From assembly GCF_005543295.1 (NCBI RefSeq), contig NZ_SRSG01000004.1:1-50805 (forward strand): DNA of 50,805 nt. Direction: 5' to 3'. The notes beneath the pieces are model-generated. The model was not told the origin of the DNA. It was given only the letters and a program-made list of their open reading frames with translations, and ran no database searches. This document shows, one piece after another, positions 41,544 to 50,094 of the stretch (its first letter is position 1; the number at the start of each line of letters is the position of its first letter). The position numbers and the translations under genes were made by a program. Origin of the DNA: Halalkalirubrum salinum (GTDB lineage Archaea; Halobacteriota; Halobacteria; Halobacteriales; Haloferacaceae).

Positions 41544-42737
41544 ATGCAAGAAATGGATTTCCCGACGCCGGCAGAGCCAGTTGAATCGGTTGAGCCCCAC
41601 GAACTGAAAGCCGCGATCGACGCTGGCGAACCGATCACGCTGTTGGACGTCCGAATGGAATCAGAGTACGAAAAGTGGCGTATCGACGGCCAGTCTGTCG
41701 AGTCAATTAATGTTCCGTATTTCCACTTCCTCGACGAAGAAGTCGATGAGTCGGTCCTCGAGCCGATCCCAGATGACCGTCTGGTGACGATCGTCTGCGC
41801 GAAAGGTGGCGCAAGCGAGTTTGTCGGCGGAAAACTGCTCGAACTCGGCTACGACGTGAATAACCTCGCAGAGGGGATGAACGGCTGGGCGAGCATCTAC
41901 GAGGCCGTCGAAGTGACGAACTACGACGGACCAGGGACGCTTCTGCAGTACCAGCGCCCCTCGAGTGGGTGTCTCGCGTACATGGTCTACGACGACGAGG
42001 CGGCTGCAGTCATCGACCCACTGCGGGCGTTCACTGATCGCTATCTCGAGGATGCCGAGGAGTTAGGCGTCGATCTCGACTACGCGTTCGACACGCACAT
42101 CCACGCCGACCACATCAGCGGGCTCCGCGCGCTGGCTGCAGAAGGCGTCGAAGGAGTGATCTCACAGGCAGCGGTCGATCGCGGTGTAACCTACGCCGAC
42201 GAGATGACGCTGACCGAAGACGGTGACGTCTTTGAGGTCGGCTCGATTGATATCGAGACGGTGTTCACGCCGGGACACACGACTGGCATGACCTCGTATC
42301 TCGTTGGCGACTCCCTGCTCGCGACGGGTGATGGCCTGTTCACCGAGAGCGTTGCCCGCCCAGACCTCGAAGAGGGCGACGAGGGCGCACCTGAGGCCGC
42401 GCGCATGCTGTACGAGTCCCTGCAGGAACAGGTGCTCACGCTCCCTGATGACACCCTCATCGGTGGGGCACACTTCAGCGACGCGGCCGAGCCAGCGGCC
42501 GACAAGACCTACACGGCGACGATCGGCGACCTCGTCGAGTCGATGGAGGCACTCCGGATGGATGAAGACGCGTTCGTCGAGCTCATCCTCTCGGACATGC
42601 CCCCACGACCCGCGAACTACCTCGACATCATCGAGACGAACCTCGGCCAGCAGTCTGTCGACGACGAGGAGGCGTTCACCCTCGAACTCGGTCCGAACAA
42701 CTGTGCGGCGAGTCAGGGCGCGCTAACCGAGGAGTAA
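41544..42737 (+). CDS. Rhodanese and metallo-beta-lactamase-fold persulfide dioxygenase-like fusion
   Basis: This 397-residue protein starts with a rhodanese domain (about residues 10-128) with active Cys85 in VTIVCAKGGASEF. It continues with a metallo-beta-lactamase domain (about 140-395). The metal site is THIHADHISG, and later GHTTGMTSYL, GDGLFTESVARPD and LIGGAHFSDA. The enzyme type is ETHE1-like persulfide dioxygenase, which turns glutathione-type persulfide or related sulfane sulfur into sulfite. The rhodanese part can move sulfur from or to thiosulfate. The order rhodanese first, then MBL, is the reverse of many bacterial fusions. It is first in a four-gene run and is followed after 3 bases by the YeeE-like genes. 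Confidence 0.88.
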   Translation: MQEMDFPTPAEPVESVEPHELKAAIDAGEPITLLDVRMESEYEKWRIDGQSVESINVPYFHFLDEEVDESVLEPIPDDRLVTIVCAKGGASEFVGGKLLELGYDVNNLAEGMNGWASIYEAVEVTNYDGPGTLLQYQRPSSGCLAYMVYDDEAAAVIDPLRAFTDRYLEDAEELGVDLDYAFDTHIHADHISGLRALAAEGVEGVISQAAVDRGVTYADEMTLTEDGDVFEVGSIDIETVFTPGHTTGMTSYLVGDSLLATGDGLFTESVARPDLEEGDEGAPEAARMLYESLQEQVLTLPDDTLIGGAHFSDAAEPAADKTYTATIGDLVESMEALRMDEDAFVELILSDMPPRPANYLDIIETNLGQQSVDDEEAFTLELGPNNCAASQGALTEE

Positions 42738-42740
42738 ACC

Positions 42741-43247
42741 GTGCTCTCGATAGTCTCTGGTGTCGAACTCCTCCAGGCGGCCTCGCTTGAGGCACTGTTC
42801 CCGAACGGGATCAGCCGGTACGCGATCGGCGGCCTCTTCGTCGGGCTCGGCGTGGCGACGATCTACCTCGCGACGGGGATCATCGCCGGCGCGAGCACAA
42901 CGCTTGAGTCGACGCTCTCGTACGTCTCCGATCGCTCCCGGTTCAGTAAGTACCGCAGTTCCCGTGACTGGCGGATCGTCTTTGCGCTCGCGACGGTCGC
43001 CGGCGCGGCGATCTGGGCGCTGGCATTTCAGGACGGAATCTGGACCACTGATGTCGGTCTTGGCCGACTGTTCGTCGGCGGGATCCTCGTCGGAATCGGA
43101 ACCCGGATCGGCAAGGGCTGTACCTCGGGCCACGGCGTCTGTGGCGTCGGATCGGCGTCTCGGACCTCCCTCGTCGGCGTCGTGACGTTCCTCCTGACGG
43201 CGATCGTCACCGCACAACTGCTCATGGCTGCCGGGGTGAGCCCATGA
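42741..43247 (+). CDS. YeeE/YedE-family transporter, first half
   Basis: This 168-residue membrane protein has four to five hydrophobic segments. It carries the conserved Cys motif GKGCTSGHGVCGVGSASRTS (in pieces: RIGKGCTSGHG, CGVGSASR), as in YeeE/TsuA thiosulfate transporters. The start is a GTG at 42741, three bases after the stop of the dioxygenase, and the stop overlaps the next gene by ATGA. Full-length YeeE proteins hold two such units; here they are separate genes, which probably pair to form one channel for thiosulfate or another sulfur compound. Confidence 0.85.
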   Translation: MLSIVSGVELLQAASLEALFPNGISRYAIGGLFVGLGVATIYLATGIIAGASTTLESTLSYVSDRSRFSKYRSSRDWRIVFALATVAGAAIWALAFQDGIWTTDVGLGRLFVGGILVGIGTRIGKGCTSGHGVCGVGSASRTSLVGVVTFLLTAIVTAQLLMAAGVSP

Positions 43248-43702
43248 GCGGGCGACATCCCGCCTTCATGCCGGTAGTCGTTCTCGGCGGCCTGCTGTTT
43301 GGGTTTGGGCTCGGCTACAGCCACATGGCCCGCCCAGAGGTCGTCCTTGACTTCCTGCAGTTCACCGACTTCGGGCTGTTGTTCGTCATGTTCGGGGCGG
43401 CGATCGTCACAGGCATTGTCTTCACGATCGCAACGTGGAGCGGCCGACGTGCCCCCCTGACCGGCAAGAGCTACGCCCGCCGGCTGAAGTCCTTCGATCG
43501 GAACGTCCTGATCGGCGGCTCGATCTTCGGTGTTGGCTGGGGAATCTCTGGGATCTGTCCCGGCGCGGCCTACGCCAGCGTCGGGATCGGCAACTACCCG
43601 ATCCTCGTCGCGATCGCCGGCATGCTGCTCGGCGCGTACCTTCAGGGCGTCTGGCGAAGCGAATCCAGCACGAGCGAGACAAACGCTGTCAAGGCGGATT
43701 AA
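43244..43702 (+). CDS. YeeE/YedE-family transporter, second half
   Basis: This 152-residue membrane protein has four hydrophobic segments and the second-half motif GVGWGISGICPGAAYASVG (in pieces: GWGISGICPGA, YASVG), with the conserved Cys. It overlaps the first-half gene by four bases, so the two are probably cotranslated and form one transporter. The C-terminus is short and polar. Together with the dioxygenase the pair suggests uptake of a sulfane compound followed by oxidation. Confidence 0.85.
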   Translation: MSGRHPAFMPVVVLGGLLFGFGLGYSHMARPEVVLDFLQFTDFGLLFVMFGAAIVTGIVFTIATWSGRRAPLTGKSYARRLKSFDRNVLIGGSIFGVGWGISGICPGAAYASVGIGNYPILVAIAGMLLGAYLQGVWRSESSTSETNAVKAD

Positions 43703-43747
43703 CAGACCTATGCACCTATCAAGTCACATACAACCGGGGTTCACGCG

Positions 43748-43897
43748 ATGATCGGAATCGAAGGATTGAGCCCGACCGCCCAGGCGATCGCTGTGCTTGT
43801 GATCGTCCTGATTCAGGCACTCGTCCTATACGTCGGGTATGGCAAACTGACTGATCTGCTTGCCCCGCCGCTGCTGCGAGCGATTTCAAAAAAATAG
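43748..43897 (+). CDS. 49-residue single-helix membrane peptide (DUF7512-like)
   Basis: Found by reading the gap after the transporter genes. The ATG at 43748 opens a 49-codon frame: MIGIEGLSPTAQAIAVLVIV, then LIQALVLYVGYGK and a short basic end. One hydrophobic helix covers about residues 10-32. Small proteins like this, often labelled DUF7512, are seen next to YeeE pairs in haloarchaea, which makes it a likely accessory subunit. The role is unknown. The DNA after the stop begins the convergent lipoprotein gene within 10 bases. Confidence 0.75.
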   Translation: MIGIEGLSPTAQAIAVLVIVLIQALVLYVGYGKLTDLLAPPLLRAISKK

Positions 43898-43906
43898 TTG
43901 CCGGGC

Positions 43907-44491
43907 TCAGGGGCACTGCTCAGCCTCAAACCGCTGTTTTTCCGGGCCTTGATCGATCAGCTGTATTTTTGCTGATGTGAGATCGACCACTGCTGCCAGC
44001 CCGCCGTATTCGTGTGTCTGGTCGTGTCCGCGGACGACGACGCAGGTCGCCTCGTCGGGAACCTCGATCGTCTCAGAGCGGGTGAATGGCTGCTGGGAGT
44101 GTGCGTGCAGCAGCTCACGCCGACCGAGTCGCGTCCCGTCAAGCGCTTCAACCTGCCACCAGTTCGCGTATCCGTCCTCACCATCGTCATCGTGATGCAG
44201 CGCTACGTCGAACGTATACGATCCGTTTTCACGCTCGAACGTGACGTCAACGACATTGGCTTCACGGAGACCGAGATCCTCCGCATCTACGTCGTTTACG
44301 ATCGCTGTGTCAGAGTCTGCGTCGGCATCCGAATCGTTGTTCGTGGGTGTGTCTTCTGTCGTTGTACACCCGGCTAATCCGGCAAGTGTAACGAGACCGC
44401 ATCCGCTGGCCAGCAGGCGGCGCCGGCACTGACACCACTGTCTATATCCATGGTTCGGCCATTCGTGGCCCGGAGGAATAACAGCACGCAT
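43907..44491 (-). CDS. Putative lipoprotein of unknown function, start uncertain
   Basis: This protein carries a twin-arginine lipoprotein signal: RRRLLASGCGLVTLAGLAGC, with the lipobox ending in Cys. A Thr/Asp-rich spacer follows, then a beta-rich domain with FERENGSYTFDVALHHDDDG, WWQVEAL and DEATCVVVRGHDQTHEYGG. The C-terminus ends EAEQCP. The in-frame ATG at 44491 leaves a 22-residue arm before RRR, which is long and rich in Pro, Trp and Cys. The nearest ATG (44451) is in another frame, and its reading MDIDSGVSA would be a normal n-region. A single base difference just before RRR would join it. The protein is on the outside of the cell; the substrate is unknown. Confidence 0.62.
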   Translation of the reverse strand: MRAVIPPGHEWPNHGYRQWCQCRRRLLASGCGLVTLAGLAGCTTTEDTPTNNDSDADADSDTAIVNDVDAEDLGLREANVVDVTFERENGSYTFDVALHHDDDGEDGYANWWQVEALDGTRLGRRELLHAHSQQPFTRSETIEVPDEATCVVVRGHDQTHEYGGLAAVVDLTSAKIQLIDQGPEKQRFEAEQCP

Positions 44492-44657
44492 CGCCACGGC
44501 AGCGAAGATGATCACGGATCTATATCGATACCGAAACCACACGTCCGCTGAATAAACTCCTGTTGAGAGAATAAAATGAGATCGTGTTTTGCGTTAATTT
44601 TACCATATCCTTGTTATTAGTATAGTAACTATTTTCAATGGCCGCTAAGTCAGAGCG

Positions 44658-45161
44658 ATGAGTTCGCTTGTAGTACTCAGATTCGACGACATGAACGGTG
44701 CGGAGGCGATGCGCGACCGGATGTACCACTTCCAAAAACGGGAGTTGATCACCCTCGAGGACGCTGCAGTCGTTGTCCGCAATAAAAAAGGACGCGCCAA
44801 AGTCAAACAAGCCCACAGCCTCGTCGGCGCAGGGGCTGTCGGCGGTGCCTTTTGGGGGATGCTGATCGGATTGCTGTTTTTCGCCCCGTGGCTCGGCCTC
44901 CTGGCCGGCGCTGCCAGTGGCGCGATCGCCGGTAAATTCGGTGACATCGGCATTGACGACGACTTTATCAAAGAAGTTCGGGACGCGATCGAACCCGGAA
45001 ACTCTGCGCTGTTCCTGCTGAGCCGGGACGGCAATCTCGAGCGTATCGAAGACGAGCTGTCGGACTTCGAGTACGAATTCGAGATTATCGAGACGAACCT
45101 CTCCCCAGAGGACGAAACCAACCTGCGCGAGACCTTCGCCGCAGAGGAACTCTCAGGGTAA
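44658..45161 (+). CDS. DUF1269-family protein
   Basis: This 167-residue protein has the DUF1269 pattern. An N-terminal soluble part (SSLVVLRFDDMNGAEAM, then LITLEDAAVVVRNKKGRAKVKQ) is followed by a central hydrophobic stretch rich in Gly and Ala (about 55-90) with GLLFFAPWLG. A C-terminal soluble part carries DDFIKEVRDAIEPGNSALFLL. The hydrophobic stretch may insert in a membrane. The function is unknown. The ATG at 44658 is the natural start; ATG 44639 upstream reads out of frame and stops after seven codons. Confidence 0.85.
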   Translation: MSSLVVLRFDDMNGAEAMRDRMYHFQKRELITLEDAAVVVRNKKGRAKVKQAHSLVGAGAVGGAFWGMLIGLLFFAPWLGLLAGAASGAIAGKFGDIGIDDDFIKEVRDAIEPGNSALFLLSRDGNLERIEDELSDFEYEFEIIETNLSPEDETNLRETFAAEELSG

Positions 45162-45439
45162 AAAAACAGACACTCGTCTCAGTCAAAAACTGCTCCAGGT
45201 ATTGCTCGAAAACTACACTCGCGGCCTGTCTGTCCCCCGGATGTCTAACCACTCACAGCCCGGTTCGATACGTGGACTCTCCGGCTTTTGCGATCGCTCG
45301 AGAATCCGCTTGCGACGGCCCCGCGGGGACTGTCGTAACCGCGGCGGTTACGGACTGACTGTTTCAGCGTGTAGGACTGTGTCGCTGGGTCTCGATACCA
45401 GAACCATCTGGCAGATTGCCAGTCGGACGGAGCGTCCCA
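45162..45439. other. Intergenic region with operator-like palindrome
   Basis: The 278 bases between the DUF1269 gene and the exporter gene hold no convincing gene. A run of A residues directly follows the DUF1269 stop. A perfect 19-bp palindrome lies at 45334-45352, and CCCCGCGGGG at 45320-45329. Confidence 0.5.
45334..45352. promoter_or_regulatory. Perfect 19-bp palindrome upstream of the exporter gene
   Basis: CGTAACCGCGGCGGTTACG reads the same on both strands except for the middle base. It lies 88 bases before the ATG of the MFS exporter at 45440. This is the size and shape of a TetR- or MarR-type operator. No such regulator gene is adjacent. Confidence 0.6.
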
Positions 45440-47101
45440 ATGAGCGCTGATCGGGAAGAACGGCAAGGCGAAGACACTCCCTCGAGATCGTCTCAGGACA
45501 CACTCTCGTACTGGGGCCCAGCTATTGCAGTGAGTCTCTCGATGTTCATCGCCGTCATCGACTCGACGCTGATGAACGTGGCCGTCCCCGCTATCGTCTC
45601 AGACTTCGATACAACTGTCCCAGTCGTTCAGGGCGCGATCGCGCTCTACTCGCTCGTGATGGCCGCGTTGATGCTGCCCGCTGGCAAACTCCCCTCGATT
45701 TACGGCGTCCGGCGGCTGATGCAGGTTACGCTCGTGATCTATGCCGTCGGGACGTTGCTGGCTGCAATCAGTTGGAGTCCAGTGGTCCTGTATCTGGGCT
45801 GGTCTGTCATCGAAGGTGCTGCGGCGGCAGTGCTCATGCCCCTGACGTTTACGATACTCGTGGTCACCTACGAGGGGAAGGATAGGGCGAAAGCACTTGG
45901 ACTACTGGCTGGCGTAAACGCAACAGGAGCGGCTGTCGGGCCGATCGTCGGTGGTGCCCTGACAACCTTCGCTAGCTGGCGGTGGGGATTTGCGCTTGAG
46001 GCGGTCGTTGTTGTCGTCGCCCTCGTGTTCGTCCGCTACGTGAGCGCAGCCCCATTGGGTCAGGGTCGCGACTCTCTCGATCTCGGCGGGACAGCATTCT
46101 CGATGATCGCTGCGACGTCGCTCGTCGTCGGCCTCCTTCTCGCTGGGAAGTTCGGCTGGCTGGTCGCGACACGGCCGTTCGTCGCCTTCGGTGTCCAATT
46201 CAATCCCTTTGGGACATCGCCGGCTGTCTGGTTAGTCGGGCTGAGCTTGCTTGCGTTCGCCGCGTTCGCTCAGTACGAGCGCCGCCTCGAACAGGCCGGC
46301 GGCTCACCGCTCGTCCCGATCTCGATGTTGACAAACCGCGCGTTCACCGCGGGAACCCTCACTTTCGGCGTGCGGTCGTTGGTCATGGCTGGATTCATTT
46401 TCGTTGTTCCGGTGTTTCTCCAGTCCGGGCTCGGCTACACGGCATTCGCGGCCGGCGTCGCCATGCTTCCGTTCTCTGTCGGGACACTGCTCGTCTCGAC
46501 GTTTACCACCGGCTGGCGCGCCTACGTCTCGCCGAAGACGCTCATCCAAATTGGAATCGTGCTCGTCGGTGTCGGGCTGGCATTGCTGTTTGTAGGAACG
46601 GCCCCTGATCAGACGATCGTGGGGATGGCGGTTCCGATGGCGGTGATCGGCATCGGCGTCGGATTGTTGATGCCACAACTGGTCAATATGACGCTGTCAT
46701 CGGTCCCCCAGGCGAACTCGGCTGAGGCGTCCGGCCTCATGAACGCGACCGGGATGCTCGGATACGCGATCGGAACTGCCGTCGTGGGAGCGTTCCTCCT
46801 CGGGCAGTTCTACCAGGGTGTTACTGACGGCGTCCTCCGGGCGAGTGACGTCGCCGTGTCGATCGCACGACGGGACGAACTCGCTCGGGCACTTCAAGAA
46901 GCCTCCGAGACGGCGACGGAGGCAACTCGTGAGGCGTTCCTGGCAGGACTAACTACTGCCGAGCAAGAACTGCTCGAAGGGATCTTCGAGGCTGCCATGG
47001 TCGGCGCACAGCGAGCGACGTTGCTCCTTCTCGTCCTCTTCGTGTTGCTCACGCTCGTCGTTTCAGCGTTTCTCCCGCGCAACATCGAGTTCGACTCCTA
47101 A
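45440..47101 (+). CDS. DHA2-type (14-helix) MFS exporter
   Basis: This 553-residue protein has about 14 hydrophobic segments. Helix 1 carries LSMFIAVIDSTLMNVAVPAI, the D1 motif of DHA2 multidrug exporters (EmrB/QacA type), and LPAGKLPSIYGVRRLM is motif A. The region GVNATGAAVGPIVGGAL is motif C of drug antiporters. The C-terminal segment about 480-530 is polar and alpha-helical. Substrates cannot be named. The ATG at 45440 is preferred to one eight codons upstream. A 19-bp palindrome in the promoter region suggests repressor control. Confidence 0.9.
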   Translation: MSADREERQGEDTPSRSSQDTLSYWGPAIAVSLSMFIAVIDSTLMNVAVPAIVSDFDTTVPVVQGAIALYSLVMAALMLPAGKLPSIYGVRRLMQVTLVIYAVGTLLAAISWSPVVLYLGWSVIEGAAAAVLMPLTFTILVVTYEGKDRAKALGLLAGVNATGAAVGPIVGGALTTFASWRWGFALEAVVVVVALVFVRYVSAAPLGQGRDSLDLGGTAFSMIAATSLVVGLLLAGKFGWLVATRPFVAFGVQFNPFGTSPAVWLVGLSLLAFAAFAQYERRLEQAGGSPLVPISMLTNRAFTAGTLTFGVRSLVMAGFIFVVPVFLQSGLGYTAFAAGVAMLPFSVGTLLVSTFTTGWRAYVSPKTLIQIGIVLVGVGLALLFVGTAPDQTIVGMAVPMAVIGIGVGLLMPQLVNMTLSSVPQANSAEASGLMNATGMLGYAIGTAVVGAFLLGQFYQGVTDGVLRASDVAVSIARRDELARALQEASETATEATREAFLAGLTTAEQELLEGIFEAAMVGAQRATLLLLVLFVLLTLVVSAFLPRNIEFDS

Positions 47102-47216
47102 ACGGAGTGGTTGGTGACGGGCCTCGGCCGTGCTGCGTCGTTTCGACGGCATCGATCGACTGGACGGCCGAGACGAGGCCTTTAGCGTGCGCCGGAAGCT
47201 CGACGAGCAATAGCGA

Positions 47217-47885
47217 TCAGCGATTCGCCGACCCCGCCTCGAGTCGGTCCCGTATTTGATCGGAGACGCCGGTCAGGTACGTCGTCCCGAAGATAGCGAC
47301 CAGCAAGCCACCGATCGAGTTGTAGATGAGGTCGAGGACGGTGTCATCGAGGCCATACTGTGTAAGCACTCGGGGAATACCAAGCACCTGTGCACCGATC
47401 GCAACGTAGAACTCGATCAGCTCCCAGAAGACGCCGAAGGCCATCACGAAAATCAGGAGGTACACGAGCGTAAACCTCGGGCCCATGTGGAGGTGCTCGG
47501 TGTGTTCTTGCAGAGCTCGCGTTATTGCGTAGGCTGACCCGACGACCAGCGACGACGACAGTGCGTGGGTCATGTGATCCCACCACCATGTCGCACCGTA
47601 CAGACTTTCGAAATCGAGGCCGGGAAGCGGCACCGTCCCGAGCGCGTGTAGCGACATCGCCAGGGTGATCCAGAGAACGAGCCCCACGTTCATCGTGATC
47701 TCGTACCTCCGCTCCAGTATTGCTGGTAACTGCGTGACGAGAAGCCCGATCGTGGCATTGGTCATGATCGAGGCGTCCCCAACGTACAGTCCGATACCGA
47801 GCAGTGCAACCATCATCGCTTGGAGAAGCCGCACGAGTCCGGCCTGTGTGCGTCTGGAGACGAGCACGCGAGCTCTGTTGCTCAT
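47217..47885 (-). CDS. DUF2238 (YjdF)-like membrane protein
   Basis: This 222-residue membrane protein has about six hydrophobic segments. It carries the family motifs WWWDHMTHALSSSLVVG near residue 100 and FGVFWELIEFYV, then LDDTVLDLIYNSIGGLL. The conserved Asp, His and Glu in the membrane could bind a metal. The biochemical role is unknown. The ATG at 47885 overlaps the preceding gene by four bases, so the two membrane proteins probably belong together. Confidence 0.82.
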   Translation of the reverse strand: MSNRARVLVSRRTQAGLVRLLQAMMVALLGIGLYVGDASIMTNATIGLLVTQLPAILERRYEITMNVGLVLWITLAMSLHALGTVPLPGLDFESLYGATWWWDHMTHALSSSLVVGSAYAITRALQEHTEHLHMGPRFTLVYLLIFVMAFGVFWELIEFYVAIGAQVLGIPRVLTQYGLDDTVLDLIYNSIGGLLVAIFGTTYLTGVSDQIRDRLEAGSANR

Positions 47886-48490
47886 GAAGCACTCACCCCT
47901 TCCCCACCAAGACGATCGAGGTTAGCCTGGAGTCGGCGTCCGAAGTACACCCTGAAGAGGCCGCCAGCGACGAACCCTGCGAGCGTCGCGGCAGTGAAGA
48001 TAATCATCAGTTCGTCGTTGGTCTCGACAAAGGACGTTCCGAGATACTGAGCCGAAGCTGCCGAGCCGACCGCCCAAAAGCCCACTGTCGCCAGTGTGGC
48101 AAGCACCACAAAAAACACGGCAAAGTTTGGCGTCATCCGCACCTGCCCCGTCAACTGCAATGATACGACGACGAGCATTCCCAACGCGGCGACACTGAGA
48201 CCAGTGATGAAGTCGGAGAGGAAACTCAGACCAATGCCCCCGATTGAAAGCGGGATCGTACAGAGCAAAAGGAGCGGCCACGGGACCGTTCGGGTCCATG
48301 TTCCGCTGACGATCGCCGGGATGACAGCGACGAATACTGCGAGAGCTATCAGTGCCATGCGGACAAACAGGAGATCGAAGAGCGCAGTTATTGCGACGAC
48401 GACGAGCGCGCCGACGAGTAACCAAGAGACCGCCGCGTTGATTCGTGAGTCCTTGATGAACCACTCTTCAGGCAGTTGTTGGCTACTCAT
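47882..48490 (-). CDS. Hypothetical membrane protein (partner of the DUF2238-like gene)
   Basis: This 202-residue protein has about five hydrophobic segments after a short polar start (MSSQQLPEEWFIKDSRIN). I do not recognise a family. It ends DRLGGEGVSAS and its stop overlaps the DUF2238-like ATG. The frame stays open to 48691, where the codon is TTG. A TATA-like run (GAATTTAATT, 48697-48707 on the coding strand) lies just above it. That would leave a leader of about 190 bases before the ATG at 48490, or a longer protein from a non-ATG start. I prefer 48490 because the extension is arginine- and serine-rich and lacks acidic character. Confidence 0.68.
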   Translation of the reverse strand: MSSQQLPEEWFIKDSRINAAVSWLLVGALVVVAITALFDLLFVRMALIALAVFVAVIPAIVSGTWTRTVPWPLLLLCTIPLSIGGIGLSFLSDFITGLSVAALGMLVVVSLQLTGQVRMTPNFAVFFVVLATLATVGFWAVGSAASAQYLGTSFVETNDELMIIFTAATLAGFVAGGLFRVYFGRRLQANLDRLGGEGVSAS

Positions 48491-49029
48491 ACCCGAGACC
48501 CGTTGTTGCGACGCTGACCGCGAAGCATGCCGTCGACTGGCGGTGTTTGGCGCCCTGAAATAGGTGCTCCGAGATGACGCGTGCTGGGTGTTTGTGTCAA
48601 AGGATGAGGCAAGCCAAGCGAAGATCGTATCGCGTAACTCCTCGCGTGGGTTGGCCTGGTTTCGATCGCCGTGATAGCGTTCATAACTCAAATTAAATTC
48701 GCTTTACTAGGGTAAGAACTGGGACGATCTTTCATCTGTACGTGTTGTGGTCTTTCTGATAATAAGAGTCAGTAAGTAACATAAATTTGTGAGTTCAAAT
48801 GCCAACTGAATATCCCCTCAAACCTACTTTTTACCCAACAAGATTCAGTTTATGAGTCCTTAGACTGCATAATATAACAATTAAGAACACATTTAAGTGG
48901 ACGTATAAGAATTCTATTCCACATCGGCTGCCGGGAGTTTCGACGACCACTGATCGCCACTTGAATTTCTGGGTTGACGAATGTTTCTACATTTATTACC
49001 TTACCAATTGCCGCCGTAGCGCACGTAGA
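48491..49029. other. Intergenic region, AT-rich
   Basis: These 539 bases hold the open N-terminal extension of the minus-strand gene (to 48691) and an AT-rich stretch, 48690-48960. The AT-rich part has several TATA-like runs on both strands. No RNA gene or small ORF stands out. The AT-rich stretch is the likely divergent promoter for the MscS-type gene and the minus-strand membrane pair. Confidence 0.5.
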
Positions 49030-49911
49030 ATGTTACCAATGCAACAGGGCATCTCGATCGATCTGCAACAGTTCGTCCCAACAATTCTCAGCGCAGTCAC
49101 GACAACAGTGATATTCCTCATCGTGTTCCTGGTTGTCTACCGGGTTGGGCGGTCAATCATGATTCGGTCAGTCAAAAACGGACTTCAACGGCGTAACTTC
49201 GACGACACGCTGATCGGATTTACCGTTAGTATGACCGTGTTGGTGACGGCGGTCTTTGCGGTCGCGCTGGCCGCGACGGTTGCTGGCTTTGGCACTGTCC
49301 TCGCCGCGTTCGCAACCTTGGGTGGGGCACTGACGCTCGCAGTCGGCTTCGCTGCACAGGATCTCATCGCGAATTTCGTTGCTGGTGTGTTCATCGTCAA
49401 AGACGAACCGTTCACGGTCGGTGACTGGATCGAGTGGGACGACAACGAGGGTGTGGTTCGAGAGATCCAAATGCGGGTGACGAAACTGGACACGTTCGAT
49501 AACCAACTGGTCACCGTACCAAACTCCGATCTCGCCAATGCAGCGATAATAAACAACGCGGCGAACGATCGGCGGCGAGTGTCGATCGACTTCCAAATCG
49601 GATACGATGCGGACATCAACCAGGCACGAGACGTCATCATCGAGGAGGGAACTCACATCGACGGCGTGCTTGAGACTCCCGAGCCATCAGCACCAGTCAC
49701 GGAGCTCGGTGACTCAGCAGTTATCCTCTCGGGACGACTCTGGATCGACCCCTCCGAAAGCAGCTACGGAGTCACAACTGCGGAGTTCACCGAGCGGGTT
49801 AAACAGCGATTTGACGCCGAGGGGATCGACATTCCCTATCCAAATACTGCACTCTCGGGCGGTGTCACGGTCGCGAACACTGCGATTCGGGAGGGAGCAA
49901 CCGGAGATTGA
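49030..49911 (+). CDS. MscS-type mechanosensitive channel
   Basis: This 293-residue protein is a small MscS channel. Three N-terminal helices span about 15-125. The pore helix TM3 is rich in Gly and Ala (FGTVLAAFATLGGALTLAVGF), followed by the MscS signature AAQDLIANFVAGVFIVKDEPFTVGDWIEW (in pieces: AAQDLIANFVAG, EPFTVGDWIEW). The beta domain has VVREIQMRVTKLDTFDNQLVTVPNS-like text (VTVPNSDLAN). It opens on membrane stretch to release solutes after a salt drop, an expected safeguard in a haloarchaeon. ATG codons at 49030 and 49039 are in frame; the first gives MLPMQQGIS. Confidence 0.92.
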   Translation: MLPMQQGISIDLQQFVPTILSAVTTTVIFLIVFLVVYRVGRSIMIRSVKNGLQRRNFDDTLIGFTVSMTVLVTAVFAVALAATVAGFGTVLAAFATLGGALTLAVGFAAQDLIANFVAGVFIVKDEPFTVGDWIEWDDNEGVVREIQMRVTKLDTFDNQLVTVPNSDLANAAIINNAANDRRRVSIDFQIGYDADINQARDVIIEEGTHIDGVLETPEPSAPVTELGDSAVILSGRLWIDPSESSYGVTTAEFTERVKQRFDAEGIDIPYPNTALSGGVTVANTAIREGATGD

Positions 49912-50094
49912 GTTTCTCACGTGGGGTCATCGACTCCCGATACCACTTCCGTCCGCCTCACTGCGAGCACAGACCACTGAGTTGTAGTAGCGTTTGCACT
50001 TATGTTCTCGCTTCGATTCAGGAACTACTGGCTCACGCACTCTCAGACTGCATTTCGAGGTGGTTGTTGCAAAGAGTTGCAAACGTTACTATCG

